Origin: Streptomyces pristinaespiralis
GTDB lineage: Bacteria > Actinomycetota > Actinomycetes > Streptomycetales > Streptomycetaceae
Length of the DNA: 64,000 bases
Direction: 5' to 3'
Assembly: GCF_001278075.1 (NCBI RefSeq)
Contig: NZ_CP011340.1
Location: 6,259,501-6,323,500, forward strand
The notes under the pieces were generated by a model, which did no database searches, was not told the origin of the DNA, and saw nothing but the letters and a program-made list of their open reading frames with translations. Position numbers and translations under genes: made by a program. How positions within the stretch are numbered: the first letter of the stretch is position 1; the number at the start of each line of letters is the position of its first letter. This document shows, in pieces, positions 1-7,722 of the stretch.

Positions 1-1
1 G

Positions 2-214
2 AAGGCCGCCGCCCAGCCGGTCATCGAACGAAACCCGCAGGTCTTCGACCATCTCGCGGCCGCCGGCGGCGAACTGCTCGCCGCCTACCGGTCCGCCGTC
101 GAGGGCTCGGAGCGCCGCTGGACGCAGCGCCCCGCGGGCTCCGCGGACGCCAAGGAGAGCGACGACCCGCGTGACGAGGGCCCCGGCGGCAGCGAGCACA
201 TCGACCTGGACTGA
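2..214 (+). CDS. C-terminal end of DUF5304-type protein (partial)
   Basis: Only the last 70 codons are in the window, ending at TGA 212-214. The visible part has a short helical stretch (PVIERNPQVFDHLAAAGGELL, then AYRSAV) followed by a charged, disordered tail ending HIDLD. From memory this matches the conserved DUF5304 family found directly upstream of glkA in Streptomyces, whose function is unknown. The reading frame shows normal high-GC codon use. The gap to glkA is 65 bp, so cotranscription is possible. The identification rests on the tail and on position, because the N-terminus is missing. Confidence 0.7.
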   Translation, partial: KAAAQPVIERNPQVFDHLAAAGGELLAAYRSAVEGSERRWTQRPAGSADAKESDDPRDEGPGGSEHIDLD

Positions 215-279
215 CCAGGGCGTGCCCGCCCTCGGGTACGGTTGGCCTTAGCGGGGCTCGACCGAATACTGAGGGACAC

Positions 280-1221
280 ATGGGACTCACCATCGGCGTC
301 GACATCGGCGGCACGAAGATCGCGGCGGGCGTGGTCGACGAAGAGGGCACCATTCTCGAGACGCACACCGTGCCCACCCCGTCGACTGCCGAAGGCATCG
401 TCGACGCGATCTGTGCTGCCGTAGCGGGAGCCGGCCAGGGCCACGAGATCGAGGCCGTCGGTATCGGAGCCGCCGGTTACGTCGACGACAAGCGCGCCAC
501 GGTCCTCTTCGCGCCGAACATCGACTGGCGCCACGAGCCGCTCAAGGACAAGGTCGAACAGCGTGTCGGCCTTCCCGTCGTGGTCGAGAACGACGCCAAC
601 GCCGCCGCGTGGGGCGAGTACCGCTTCGGCGCCGGCCAGGGCCACGAGGACGTCATCTGCATCACGCTGGGCACCGGCCTCGGCGGCGGCATCATCATCG
701 GCAACAAGCTGCGCCGCGGACGGTTCGGCGTCGCCGCCGAGTTCGGTCACATCCGGGTCGTCCCCGACGGCCTCCTGTGCGGCTGCGGCAGCCAGGGCTG
801 CTGGGAGCAGTACGCCTCCGGCCGCGCCCTCGTCCGCTACGCCAAGCAGCGCGCCAACGCCACACCGGAGAACGCGACGATCCTGCTCGCCCTCGGCGAC
901 GGCACCGTCGACGGCATCCAGGGCAAGCACATCAGCGAGGCCGCCCGGCAGGGCTGCCCCGTCGCCGTCGACTCCTTCCGTGAGCTGGCGCGCTGGGCGG
1001 GAGCCGGTCTCGCGGACCTGGCCTCGCTCTTCGACCCCTCGGCGTTCATCGTCGGCGGCGGCGTCTCCGACGAGGGCGACCTCGTGCTCGACCCCATCCG
1101 CAAGTCCTTCCGCCGCTGGCTGATCGGCGGCCAGTGGCGGCCGCACGCCCAGGTGCTCGCCGCGCAACTGGGCGGCAAGGCGGGGCTGGTGGGCGCCGCG
1201 GACCTGGCACGCCAGGGCTGA
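280..1221 (+). CDS. glkA: ROK-family glucokinase GlkA
   Basis: Phosphorylates glucose with ATP in the cytoplasm. In Streptomyces this protein is also required for carbon catabolite repression. The 313-residue product starts MGLTIGVDIGGTKIAAG, with the ATP-phosphate loop at residues 8-17. The catalytic aspartate is D105 in VENDANAA, and the ROK zinc site is formed by H157 (EFGH) with C167, C169 and C174 in CGCGSQGC. A sugar-kinase GTGLGGG loop lies at 131-137. The length is typical for bacterial ROK glucokinases. The ATG at 280 begins the conserved N-terminus; the upstream Shine-Dalgarno is weak. It is followed by a hairpin at 1244-1313, which fits a monocistronic or 3'-terminal position. Confidence 0.95.
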   Translation: MGLTIGVDIGGTKIAAGVVDEEGTILETHTVPTPSTAEGIVDAICAAVAGAGQGHEIEAVGIGAAGYVDDKRATVLFAPNIDWRHEPLKDKVEQRVGLPVVVENDANAAAWGEYRFGAGQGHEDVICITLGTGLGGGIIIGNKLRRGRFGVAAEFGHIRVVPDGLLCGCGSQGCWEQYASGRALVRYAKQRANATPENATILLALGDGTVDGIQGKHISEAARQGCPVAVDSFRELARWAGAGLADLASLFDPSAFIVGGGVSDEGDLVLDPIRKSFRRWLIGGQWRPHAQVLAAQLGGKAGLVGAADLARQG

Positions 1222-1243
1222 CCCGCGGTATCCGTCTCCGGCA

Positions 1244-1313
1244 GGTGCCCGCCGCGCCCGCCGAGGGGTGCGGCCTTCCCGGCCGCGTCCTTCGCCGAAG
1301 CGCGGCGGGCACC
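1244..1313 (+). terminator. Cruciform-like inverted repeat after glkA
   Basis: A perfect 14-bp inverted repeat has arms at 1244-1257 and 1300-1313. It encloses a second perfect 6-bp hairpin (1270-1275 with 1281-1286, loop TTCCC). It begins 22 bp after the glkA stop. There is no T-run, but U-less GC-rich hairpins are common terminators in Streptomyces. The right arm ends 16 bp before the next start codon, so it could also affect expression of the downstream gene. Confidence 0.6.
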
Positions 1314-1329
1314 GTCGTATGTTGCTCCC

Positions 1330-2073
1330 ATGGCGATCACCGCACTGCCCAAGTCCCGCACCGAGCCGGACGGTTCGGCCGTGGTCCGGGTCCTCGGCTA
1401 CAACATCCGCTCCATGCGCGACGACGAGGAGGCGCTGGCCCGGGTCATCCGGGCCTGCGAACCCGACCTGGTGTTCGTCCAGGAAGCCCCGCGCTTCTTC
1501 CGCTGGCGCAAGCACGCTGCGCGGCTCGCCGCGAAGACCGACCTGGTGATGCTCTCCGGCGGCGCGACGGCGGCGGGACCGATGCTGCTGTGCTCGCTGC
1601 GGGCCACGGTGGAACGCACCGAGGACGTCCTGCTGCCCCGCACCCCCGGCCTGCACCGGCGCGGCTTCGCCACGGCCGTCGTCCGCTTCGCGGGCGCGCG
1701 GGTGGGACTGATCAGCTGCCATCTGAGCCTCGCGGCCGACGAGCGCCTCGCCCAGGCGGGACTGCTGCTGGACCGGCTGAAGGCGATGGACGTGCCGCAC
1801 GCGATCGTCGCGGGTGACATCAACGAACGGCCCGGAGGCCGGGCCTTCGGCCGCCTGGCGGGGGAGCTTCAGGACTGCTGGGCCGTGGCCCCGTGGGGCG
1901 GGGAGCACACGTCCACGGCCGCCGGACCGCACCAGCGGATCGACGCGGTCTTCGCGACGGAGGGGGTGGAGGTCCTGGGGTGCGGTGTGCCGGATCTGCC
2001 CCCCGCCGACCTGCGCGCGGCATCCGACCACCTCCCGGTCCTGGCGGCCCTCCGCATCCCCGCGACGGTGTGA
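1330..2073 (+). CDS. Endonuclease/exonuclease/phosphatase-fold protein
   Basis: This 247-residue protein has the EEP fold shared by exonuclease III, DNase I and sphingomyelinase-like phosphatases. Visible motifs in order are LGYNIRSM near residue 22 (metal-binding Asn), a FVQEAPRF segment with the metal-binding Glu near 54, LISCHLSL around 138, VAGDINERPGG with the DxN pair around 162, and a C-terminal SDHLPVLA with the catalytic His near 235. No signal peptide is evident, so it is probably cytoplasmic; the substrate cannot be deduced. There is no Shine-Dalgarno. A TATGTT hexamer at 1318-1323, 6 nt before the ATG, looks like a -10 box, so the mRNA may be leaderless. Confidence 0.85.
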   Translation: MAITALPKSRTEPDGSAVVRVLGYNIRSMRDDEEALARVIRACEPDLVFVQEAPRFFRWRKHAARLAAKTDLVMLSGGATAAGPMLLCSLRATVERTEDVLLPRTPGLHRRGFATAVVRFAGARVGLISCHLSLAADERLAQAGLLLDRLKAMDVPHAIVAGDINERPGGRAFGRLAGELQDCWAVAPWGGEHTSTAAGPHQRIDAVFATEGVEVLGCGVPDLPPADLRAASDHLPVLAALRIPATV

Positions 2074-2182
2074 CGCCATCCCCGCGACGGTGTCACGTCC
2101 GCGGCGGAACGGGGCCCGCGACGGTGTCACGTCGGCGGCGGGACGGGGCCCGCGACGGTGTCACGTCCGCGGCGGAGCGGGC
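2059..2182. repeat. 34-bp tandem repeat array in 3' region
   Basis: Three head-to-tail 34-bp units start at 2081, 2115 and 2149. Each begins CCCGCGACGGTGTCACGTC and the units differ at only a few positions. A shorter ancestral copy (22-bp period) at 2059-2080 contains the last codons and the stop of the upstream gene. Each unit can fold as a 7-bp stem with a 1-nt bulge (CGCGACG pairing with CGTCCGCG, loop GTGTCA). The array lies between two convergent genes. Confidence 0.85.
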
Positions 2183-2235
2183 CCGTGGCGGCCCCCCCCG
2201 GGCCCGGCGCCGCGGCCCCGGGCCCGGACCGGCTG

Positions 2236-2796
2236 TCAGACCACCGCGCCCCGTCCCGGATCGTCGTTCTCGTCGTCGCCGTGCGACATCCGCGCGACCA
2301 GCGTCGCGAAACCGCCCAGGAAACCGCCGATGCACAGCGTCGTCAGCCACCACGTCATGTCCCACCGCAGGATCACGGCGACCAGCATCAGTACCGGCCC
2401 GCCGATCACCGCCAGCCACGCGAACTTGGACGTGACGTCGGCCTCCGGCAGCGGCGGGGGCTCGGGCGGGACGAAGTGGCCCTCGTCGCCGTCGTCGAAG
2501 TCACCGTCGGACGGCTCGGCGACCTTGTAGTCGCGCGGCCCGCCGACGCCCGGGGCGAAGGTGACCGAGCTGCCCAGCGCCGGCTTGTCGTCGTCGGGCC
2601 GGCCCGCGGGCTCGGGCCCGGGGTCCGGAGTGTCGTTCATGTCGCTCTCGAGGAGCGCCAGGTCCTCCACCGACTTGAACGGCTTCGCGCCCGGCGGGTC
2701 GGCCGGTTCCTCGCCGTATCCGGCGACGATGGCCGCCCAGGCCGCGTCCTCGTCGATCGGCTGCGGCTCACGGTCCGCGTCGTGCTGGTCAGCCAC
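2236..2796 (-). CDS. Conserved two-TM membrane protein, acidic N-terminal half
   Basis: I do not recognise a named family. The product has 186 residues from the GTG at 2796, which is preceded by a GGGAGGGAGC Shine-Dalgarno. The first about 120 residues are acidic and Pro/Gly-rich (DEDAAWAAIVAGYGEEP near 17-33), with no predicted structure. Two transmembrane helices follow, near residues 125-145 (FAWLAVIGGPVLMLVAVIL) and 149-169. The C-terminal tail is short and acidic. Its start overlaps the stop of the upstream lipase gene by 8 bp, so the two are probably translationally coupled. Longer upstream starts would lie inside the lipase gene and lack a ribosome-binding site. Confidence 0.8.
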   Translation of the reverse strand: MADQHDADREPQPIDEDAAWAAIVAGYGEEPADPPGAKPFKSVEDLALLESDMNDTPDPGPEPAGRPDDDKPALGSSVTFAPGVGGPRDYKVAEPSDGDFDDGDEGHFVPPEPPPLPEADVTSKFAWLAVIGGPVLMLVAVILRWDMTWWLTTLCIGGFLGGFATLVARMSHGDDENDDPGRGAVV

Positions 2797-3595
2797 CGGT
2801 CGTGCTCCCTCCCAAGGTTTCCGGCGCGGGAGACCCCGTGGTCTCCGCGCTCGGAGCGAGCCGGCCGATGAACGCGTAACTCTCCTCGAAGATCCGCTCC
2901 GCATCGTGGTCCAACGTCGCGACGTGGTAGCTCTGTTCCAGCAGGATCTCGGTGACGTCCGTGGAGGAGACCCGGCTGAGGATCCGGGCCGAGTCGGCGG
3001 CCGGCACCACATGGTCCTCCGGGCTGTGGAGCAACAGCATCGGCTGCGTGACCTGCGGAAGCTCGCCGTCGACGAGGCGGAAGAACTGCCGCACCGAGTG
3101 CGCGGCGTGCAGCGGCACCCGGTCGTACCCCAGCTCCTCCACGCCCTGCTTGGCGATGTCGCTGGTCAGGCCCTTCGTGGAGGGCACCAGATGACGCACC
3201 ACGGGCAGCAGCGACGCCATCGCGCCGTGGACCTTGTTCGCCGGATTGACGACGACGACGCCGCGCACCGCGTCGCCGTGCTTGGCGGCGAGCCGCAGCG
3301 TCAGGGCGCCGCCCATGGAGAGGCCGAAGACGAACACGTGCCGGCAGCGCTCCAGCAGTGAGCGCAGCTCCCTGTCCACCTCCGCGTACCAGTCCTGCCA
3401 GCCGGTGACCTGCATGTCCTGCCAGCGGGTGCCGTGACCGGGCAGCAGCGGCAGGGACACCGTGAGGCCCCGCTCCGCCAGATACTCGGCCCAGGGCCGC
3501 AGCGACTGCGGGGAACCGGTGAATCCGTGACAGAGAAGGACGCCGACCTCGCCGCCGTCGTGGCGGTAGGGCTCGGCTCCAGGAAGGACCGGCAC
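2789..3595 (-). CDS. Alpha/beta hydrolase, monoacylglycerol lipase / carboxylesterase type
   Basis: A 268-residue serine hydrolase of the family that cleaves monoacylglycerols and short esters. The oxyanion-hole segment is LLCHGFTGSP (20-29). The nucleophile elbow GLSMGG places the catalytic serine at S93. A late HSPEDHVVP motif supplies the acid, and SYHVATLDHD near 238-247 the histidine. No signal peptide is seen, so it is likely cytoplasmic. The stop overlaps the start of the following membrane protein gene. The ATG at 3595 begins the conserved MPVLPGAEPY segment. The substrate is not determinable from sequence alone. Confidence 0.88.
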   Translation of the reverse strand: MPVLPGAEPYRHDGGEVGVLLCHGFTGSPQSLRPWAEYLAERGLTVSLPLLPGHGTRWQDMQVTGWQDWYAEVDRELRSLLERCRHVFVFGLSMGGALTLRLAAKHGDAVRGVVVVNPANKVHGAMASLLPVVRHLVPSTKGLTSDIAKQGVEELGYDRVPLHAAHSVRQFFRLVDGELPQVTQPMLLLHSPEDHVVPAADSARILSRVSSTDVTEILLEQSYHVATLDHDAERIFEESYAFIGRLAPSAETTGSPAPETLGGSTTGG

Positions 3596-3782
3596 CGGGG
3601 TCTCCTGTTCGTGAGGTACGCGGGCGTACGGGAGGGTCGAGGGTGTACTTCACGGTACGCGACCGGACCGACACCGACCAGGGCCGTTCGGACACGGGAG
3701 CACGGCGGCGACCCACCCGGCGCGGCGGACGGGGGCCGGCCTCGGGTTAAGGTCTGTTCGAAAGCAACAGGAGGCATTCGAG

Positions 3783-4544
3783 TTGATCTACGGCGCCATG
3801 AAGTTCTCCATCGGGGGTTCGCTGAAGCTTGCCTTCAGGCCCTGGGTGGAGGGTCTGGAGAACGTTCCGGCCGAGGGCCCCGCGATCCTCGCCAGCAACC
3901 ACCTGTCGTTCTCCGACTCGTTCTTCCTCCCCGCTGTCCTCGACCGCAAGGTCACCTTCATCGCCAAGGCGGAGTACTTCACCTCGCCGGGCGTGAAAGG
4001 CAGGCTGACGGCCGCCTTCTTCAAGGGCGTCGGCCAGCTGCCGGTGGACCGTTCGGGTGCCCGTGGAGCGGGTGAGGCGGCGATCAAGGCCGGGATCGAC
4101 GTGATCGAGTCCGGTGGCCTGTTCGGCATCTACCCGGAGGGCACCCGTTCCCCGGACGGCCGCCTCTACCGCGGCAAGCCGGGCGGCCTCGCCCGCGTGG
4201 CGCTGGCCACCGGCGCGCCGGTGATCCCGGTCGCGATGATCGACACCGAGAAGATCCAGCCGCCCGGCAAGGTGGTGCCGAAGCTGATGCGCCCGGGCAT
4301 CCGGATCGGGAAGCCGCTGGACTTCAGCCGCTATCACGGCATGGAGGGCGACCGCTTCATCCTGCGCTCGGTGACCGACGAGGTCATGTACGAGATCATG
4401 AAGCTGTCCGGCCAGGAGTACGTCGACATCTACGCGACGGCCGCCAAGCGCCAGATCGCCGACGCCGAGAAGGCGGAGAAGGCGGCCAGGGCCGAGGCGG
4501 AGAAGGCCGAGAAGGCCAAGAAGGCGCAGCGGCCCGCCGCCTGA
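3783..4544 (+). CDS. 1-acyl-sn-glycerol-3-phosphate acyltransferase family protein
   Basis: PlsC-type acyltransferase of 253 residues, expected to esterify lysophosphatidic acid at the membrane in phospholipid synthesis. Motif I NHLSFSD at 39-45 holds the catalytic His40/Asp45 pair. Motif III YPEGTRSPDG lies near residues 118-127, followed by a PVIPVAMIDT segment. The C-terminus (about 220-250) is an Ala/Glu/Lys-rich helical tail (AEKAEKAARAEAEKAEK). The TTG at 3783 is preferred because a CAGGAGG box ends 8 nt upstream; the ATG at 3798 would be too far from it. The specific substrate among PlsC relatives is an inference. Confidence 0.88.
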   Translation: MIYGAMKFSIGGSLKLAFRPWVEGLENVPAEGPAILASNHLSFSDSFFLPAVLDRKVTFIAKAEYFTSPGVKGRLTAAFFKGVGQLPVDRSGARGAGEAAIKAGIDVIESGGLFGIYPEGTRSPDGRLYRGKPGGLARVALATGAPVIPVAMIDTEKIQPPGKVVPKLMRPGIRIGKPLDFSRYHGMEGDRFILRSVTDEVMYEIMKLSGQEYVDIYATAAKRQIADAEKAEKAARAEAEKAEKAKKAQRPAA

Positions 4545-4566
4545 GCGGCGCGGCACTGCGACGGGG

Positions 4567-5784
4567 GTGGGGGAGATGGCCAGGCGCGAGCGTGTCGTGC
4601 GGATGTCGGTCGAGCTGCCGCTGTGGCGTGCGCTGACCGCCTACCGCGTGCTGACCATGGTCTACGCGGTGCTGCTCTTCGTCTTCACCCGGCAGAACTT
4701 CGAGCGCCCGCTGGTCGCGGCCGGCTTCCTCGCGGTGCTGGTCGTCTGGACCCTGGCCACCCTCCCCAAGGTCGCGAACGCGGCGCGCTGCACCAGGGGG
4801 TTCCTGGCCGCCGACCTGACCGTCGCCCTCACCGGCATACTCCTCACCCCGCTCGCCGACGCGCACGCCCAGACCCATGACGGTCCCACGCTGCCCTCGA
4901 TCTGGACGGCGGGTTCCGTCCTCGCCTTCGCCATCAAGGGCGGCTGGCGCTGGGCCGGTTTCGCCTCGTCGTTCGTCGCCGTCGCCAACATCGTCGAGCG
5001 GGGCGAGCCCAGCCGGGACACCTTCCACAACGTCCTGCTGGTGTGGGTCGCCTCGATAGCGATCGGCTACGTGGTCGAGGTCGCCCGCGCCTCGGAGCGC
5101 ACCCTCGCCCGGGCCCTGGAGATCGAGGCCGCGACCCGCGAGCGGGAGCGCCTGGCGCGAGACATCCACGACAGCGTCCTGCAGGTGCTGGCGATGGTGC
5201 AGCGGCGGGGCACGGCGCTGGGCGGCGAGGCGGCCGAGCTGGGCCGGATGGCCGGCGAGCAGGAGGTCGCGCTGCGCAGCCTGGTCGCCGGCGGCCTGGT
5301 GCCCGCGTCCCGGGTGTCGGAGGACGAGTCGCAGGGTGCGGTCGTACGGATCGTGGACGTACCGGACGACGACGGGCCCGCGCAGCCGTGCGACCTGCGG
5401 ACACTGCTCGCCCCGCACGCCGGGGCGAAGGTGACGCTGTCGGAGCCGGGCGCCCCCGTCCTGATGGACGCTCCGGCCGCCCGCGAACTGGCGGCGGCCG
5501 TCGGGGCCGCACTGGACAATGTGAACAGGCACGCGGGCCCTGACGCCCAGGCATGGATCCTGGTCGAGGACTGGCCCGACGAGGTGATCGTGACGGTCAG
5601 GGACGACGGCCCCGGCATCGCGGAGGGCCGGCTCGCGCAGGCGGAGGGGGAGGGCCGGCTCGGAGTCGCCCAGTCCATCCGCGGGCGGCTGCGGGATCTC
5701 GGCGGTACGGCCGAGCTGCTGTCGGTCCCCGGCCAGGGCACGGAAGTAGAGCTCAGGATCCCACGGGGGAAGGCAGCGGAATGA
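4567..5784 (+). CDS. macS: Sensor histidine kinase, MacS type
   Basis: A 405-residue membrane histidine kinase. The N-terminal half carries about five or six transmembrane helices (roughly 20-175, the DUF5931-like sensor region). A DHp segment RERLARDIHDSVLQVL has the phospho-accepting His at 201, and a C-terminal GHKL ATPase domain follows (N-box ALDNVNRHA, G1-box DDGPGI near 350). The H-D motif and the NarL-type partner place it in the HPK7 group. The gene overlaps the response regulator by 4 bp (ATGA). From memory, the S. coelicolor pair at this locus is MacRS, which regulates morphogenesis and membrane-protein genes. Start choice between GTG 4567 and ATG 4576 is uncertain. Confidence 0.88.
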   Translation: MGEMARRERVVRMSVELPLWRALTAYRVLTMVYAVLLFVFTRQNFERPLVAAGFLAVLVVWTLATLPKVANAARCTRGFLAADLTVALTGILLTPLADAHAQTHDGPTLPSIWTAGSVLAFAIKGGWRWAGFASSFVAVANIVERGEPSRDTFHNVLLVWVASIAIGYVVEVARASERTLARALEIEAATRERERLARDIHDSVLQVLAMVQRRGTALGGEAAELGRMAGEQEVALRSLVAGGLVPASRVSEDESQGAVVRIVDVPDDDGPAQPCDLRTLLAPHAGAKVTLSEPGAPVLMDAPAARELAAAVGAALDNVNRHAGPDAQAWILVEDWPDEVIVTVRDDGPGIAEGRLAQAEGEGRLGVAQSIRGRLRDLGGTAELLSVPGQGTEVELRIPRGKAAE

Positions 5785-6455
5785 CGGATCGGCAGACGCT
5801 CAAGGTGATGGTCGTCGACGACCACCCGATGTGGCGGGACGCGGTGGCACGCGACCTCACGGAGGCCGGGTTCGACGTGGTCGCCACGGCCGGCGACGGT
5901 GCGCAGGCCGTGCGCCGGGCCAAGGCGGTCGCGCCCGACGTGCTCGTGCTCGACCTCAACCTGCCCGAGATGCCGGGCGTGCAGGTGTGCAAGGAGCTCG
6001 TCGGGGCGCTGCCCGGACTGCGGGTCCTGGTGCTGTCGGCCAGCGGCGAGCACGCGGACGTCCTGGAGGCGGTGAAGTCGGGCGCCACCGGCTATCTGCT
6101 GAAGTCGGCCAGCACGGAGGAACTGACGGACGCGGTGCGCCGCACGGCTGTGGGCGATCCGGTCTTCACCCCGGGTCTCGCGGGCCTGGTGCTCGGCGAG
6201 TACCGCCGGCTCGCCTCCGAGCCCGGCCCGCCGGCCGGCGCGGACGAGCCGAAGGCCCCGCAGCTGACGGACCGGGAGACGGAGGTGCTGAGGCTGGTCG
6301 CCAAGGGGCTGTCGTACAAGCAGATCGCGGAGCGGTTGGTCATCTCCCACCGCACCGTCCAGAACCATGTGCAGAACACCCTGGGCAAGCTCCAGTTGCA
6401 CAACCGCGTCGAGCTGGTGCGGTACGCGATCGAGCGGGGCCTGGACGACGTGTGA
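5781..6455 (+). CDS. macR: NarL/LuxR-family response regulator, MacR type
   Basis: Response regulator of 224 residues and cognate partner of the overlapping kinase. The receiver domain has acidic residues D13/D14, phospho-acceptor D58 in LVLDLNLPEMPG, the conserved LSAS segment, and K in LLKSAS. A LuxR-type helix-turn-helix near 160-215 contains LTDRETEVLRLVAKGLSYKQIA and ISHRTVQNHVQN. The ATG at 5781 overlaps the kinase stop, indicating translational coupling. The family dimerises and binds promoter DNA on phosphorylation. The MacR identity rests on synteny recalled from S. coelicolor. Confidence 0.9.
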   Translation: MTDRQTLKVMVVDDHPMWRDAVARDLTEAGFDVVATAGDGAQAVRRAKAVAPDVLVLDLNLPEMPGVQVCKELVGALPGLRVLVLSASGEHADVLEAVKSGATGYLLKSASTEELTDAVRRTAVGDPVFTPGLAGLVLGEYRRLASEPGPPAGADEPKAPQLTDRETEVLRLVAKGLSYKQIAERLVISHRTVQNHVQNTLGKLQLHNRVELVRYAIERGLDDV

Positions 6456-6555
6456 CTGTATGTCGGACGCCTTTCGAGCTTTACCCGTTCGAGTGAACGG
6501 CGGACGGCCGGCGACACCGCCACGCAAAGGAATCGACCATTCGCCCCATCCCTGA

Positions 6556-6587
6556 GTGACCTGCGTCACCATTAGCGTGACGGTCAC
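6556..6587. promoter_or_regulatory. Inverted-repeat operator candidate upstream of pfkA
   Basis: GTGACCTGCGTCAC (6556-6569) and GTGACGGTCAC (6577-6587) form a two-part inverted repeat, TGACC-GTCAC against GTGAC-GGTCA, 29 bp before the pfkA start. The first half fits the Streptomyces Crp consensus GTG(N6)GNCAC as I recall it. The structure is visible; the regulator is a guess. Confidence 0.4.
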
Positions 6588-6615
6588 AGGGCTCATCAGG
6601 CGAAGGGAAGTTTCC

Positions 6616-7644
6616 ATGCGCGTCGGAGTACTGACCGGGGGCGGCGACTGCCCCGGCCTCAACGCGGTCATCCGCGGCCTCGTCCGCAAGGGTGTGCAGG
6701 AGTACGGCTACGAGTTCGTCGGCTACCGCGACGGCTGGCGCGGACCGCTGGAGGGCGACACCGTCCCGCTCGACATCCCGACCGTCCGCGGGATTCTGCC
6801 CCGCGGCGGCACGATCCTCGGTTCTTCGCGCACCAACCCGCTGAAGGAAGCGAACGGCATCCGCCGGATCAAGGAGAACCTCGCCAAGAACGAGGTGGAC
6901 GCCCTCGTCACGATCGGCGGCGAGGACACCCTCGGCGTCGCGGCGCGGCTCTGCGACGAGTACGGCATCAACTGTGTCGGCGTACCCAAGACCATCGACA
7001 ACGACCTGTCCGCCACCGACTACACCTTCGGCTTCGACACGGCGGTCGGCATCGCCACCGAGGCGATCGACCGGCTGCACACCACCGCCGAATCCCATAT
7101 GCGCGTCCTGGTGGTCGAGGTGATGGGGCGCCACGCGGGCTGGATCGCCCTCCACTCCGGTCTGGCGGGCGGCGCCAACGTCATCCTCATCCCCGAGCAG
7201 CGCTTCGACGTCGACCAGGTCTGCGCCTGGGTCACCTCCCGTTTCAAGGCGAGTTACGCGCCGATCGTGGTGATCGCCGAGGGCGCCATGCCCAAGGACG
7301 GCGAGGCGGTCCTCAAGGTCGGCACGCTCGACTCGTTCGGACATGTCCGCCTCTCCGGCGTCGGCGAGTGGCTGGCCAAGGAGATCGAGAGCCGTACGGG
7401 CAAGGAGGCCCGCACCACGGTGCTCGGCCACGTCCAGCGCGGAGGCACCCCGAGCGCCTTCGACCGCTGGCTCGCCACCCGGTTCGGACTGCACGCCATC
7501 GACGCGGTGCGTGACGGGGACTTCGGCAAGATGGTCGCGCTTCAGGGCACCGACATCGTGCGCGTGCCGATCGCGGAGGCGACCGCCAGACTCAAGACGG
7601 TCGACCCGAAGCTCTACGAGGAGGTCGGCGTCTTCTTCGGCTGA
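6616..7644 (+). CDS. pfkA: 6-phosphofructokinase with PPi-type active-site residues
   Basis: Phosphorylates fructose 6-phosphate at the committed step of glycolysis. The 342-residue protein has the PfkA fold: GVLTGGGDCPGLNAVIRG (4-21), PKTIDNDL (catalytic Asp128 and Asp130), MGRHAGWIAL, and GHVQRGGTPSAFDR near 273-286. At the phosphoryl-donor site it has GGEDT with Asp104 where ATP enzymes have Gly, and Lys125 (PKTIDND) where E. coli has Gly124. Both are signatures of pyrophosphate-dependent enzymes. The ATG at 6616 is preceded by GAAGGGA. An inverted repeat lies upstream. The cosubstrate is inferred from these two residues only. Confidence 0.9.
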   Translation: MRVGVLTGGGDCPGLNAVIRGLVRKGVQEYGYEFVGYRDGWRGPLEGDTVPLDIPTVRGILPRGGTILGSSRTNPLKEANGIRRIKENLAKNEVDALVTIGGEDTLGVAARLCDEYGINCVGVPKTIDNDLSATDYTFGFDTAVGIATEAIDRLHTTAESHMRVLVVEVMGRHAGWIALHSGLAGGANVILIPEQRFDVDQVCAWVTSRFKASYAPIVVIAEGAMPKDGEAVLKVGTLDSFGHVRLSGVGEWLAKEIESRTGKEARTTVLGHVQRGGTPSAFDRWLATRFGLHAIDAVRDGDFGKMVALQGTDIVRVPIAEATARLKTVDPKLYEEVGVFFG

Positions 7645-7651
7645 CGCGGCG

Positions 7652-7700
7652 GTGGGCCGTATATTCGCGGCATCCGGATATTCGCGGGTATCCGGCCCAC
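7652..7700. promoter_or_regulatory. Direct repeats within an inverted repeat before the dehydrogenase gene
   Basis: Two copies of ATATTCGCGG followed by an ATCCGG-like segment start at 7661 and 7678 (period 17). They are flanked by an 8-bp inverted repeat (GTGGGCCG 7652-7659, CGGCCCAC 7693-7700). The block occupies most of the 78-bp gap between pfkA and the next gene. It could be a terminator or an operator with two half-sites. Confidence 0.4.
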
Positions 7701-7722
7701 AGCTCGTGAACCGGGAGAGAAT

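Noticed and set aside
85..2130. Long open frame on the minus strand opposite glkA and the EEP gene
   Set aside because: It is antisense to two well-supported genes, its product is Arg/Gly/Ala-rich without motifs, and long antisense frames are expected at this GC content.
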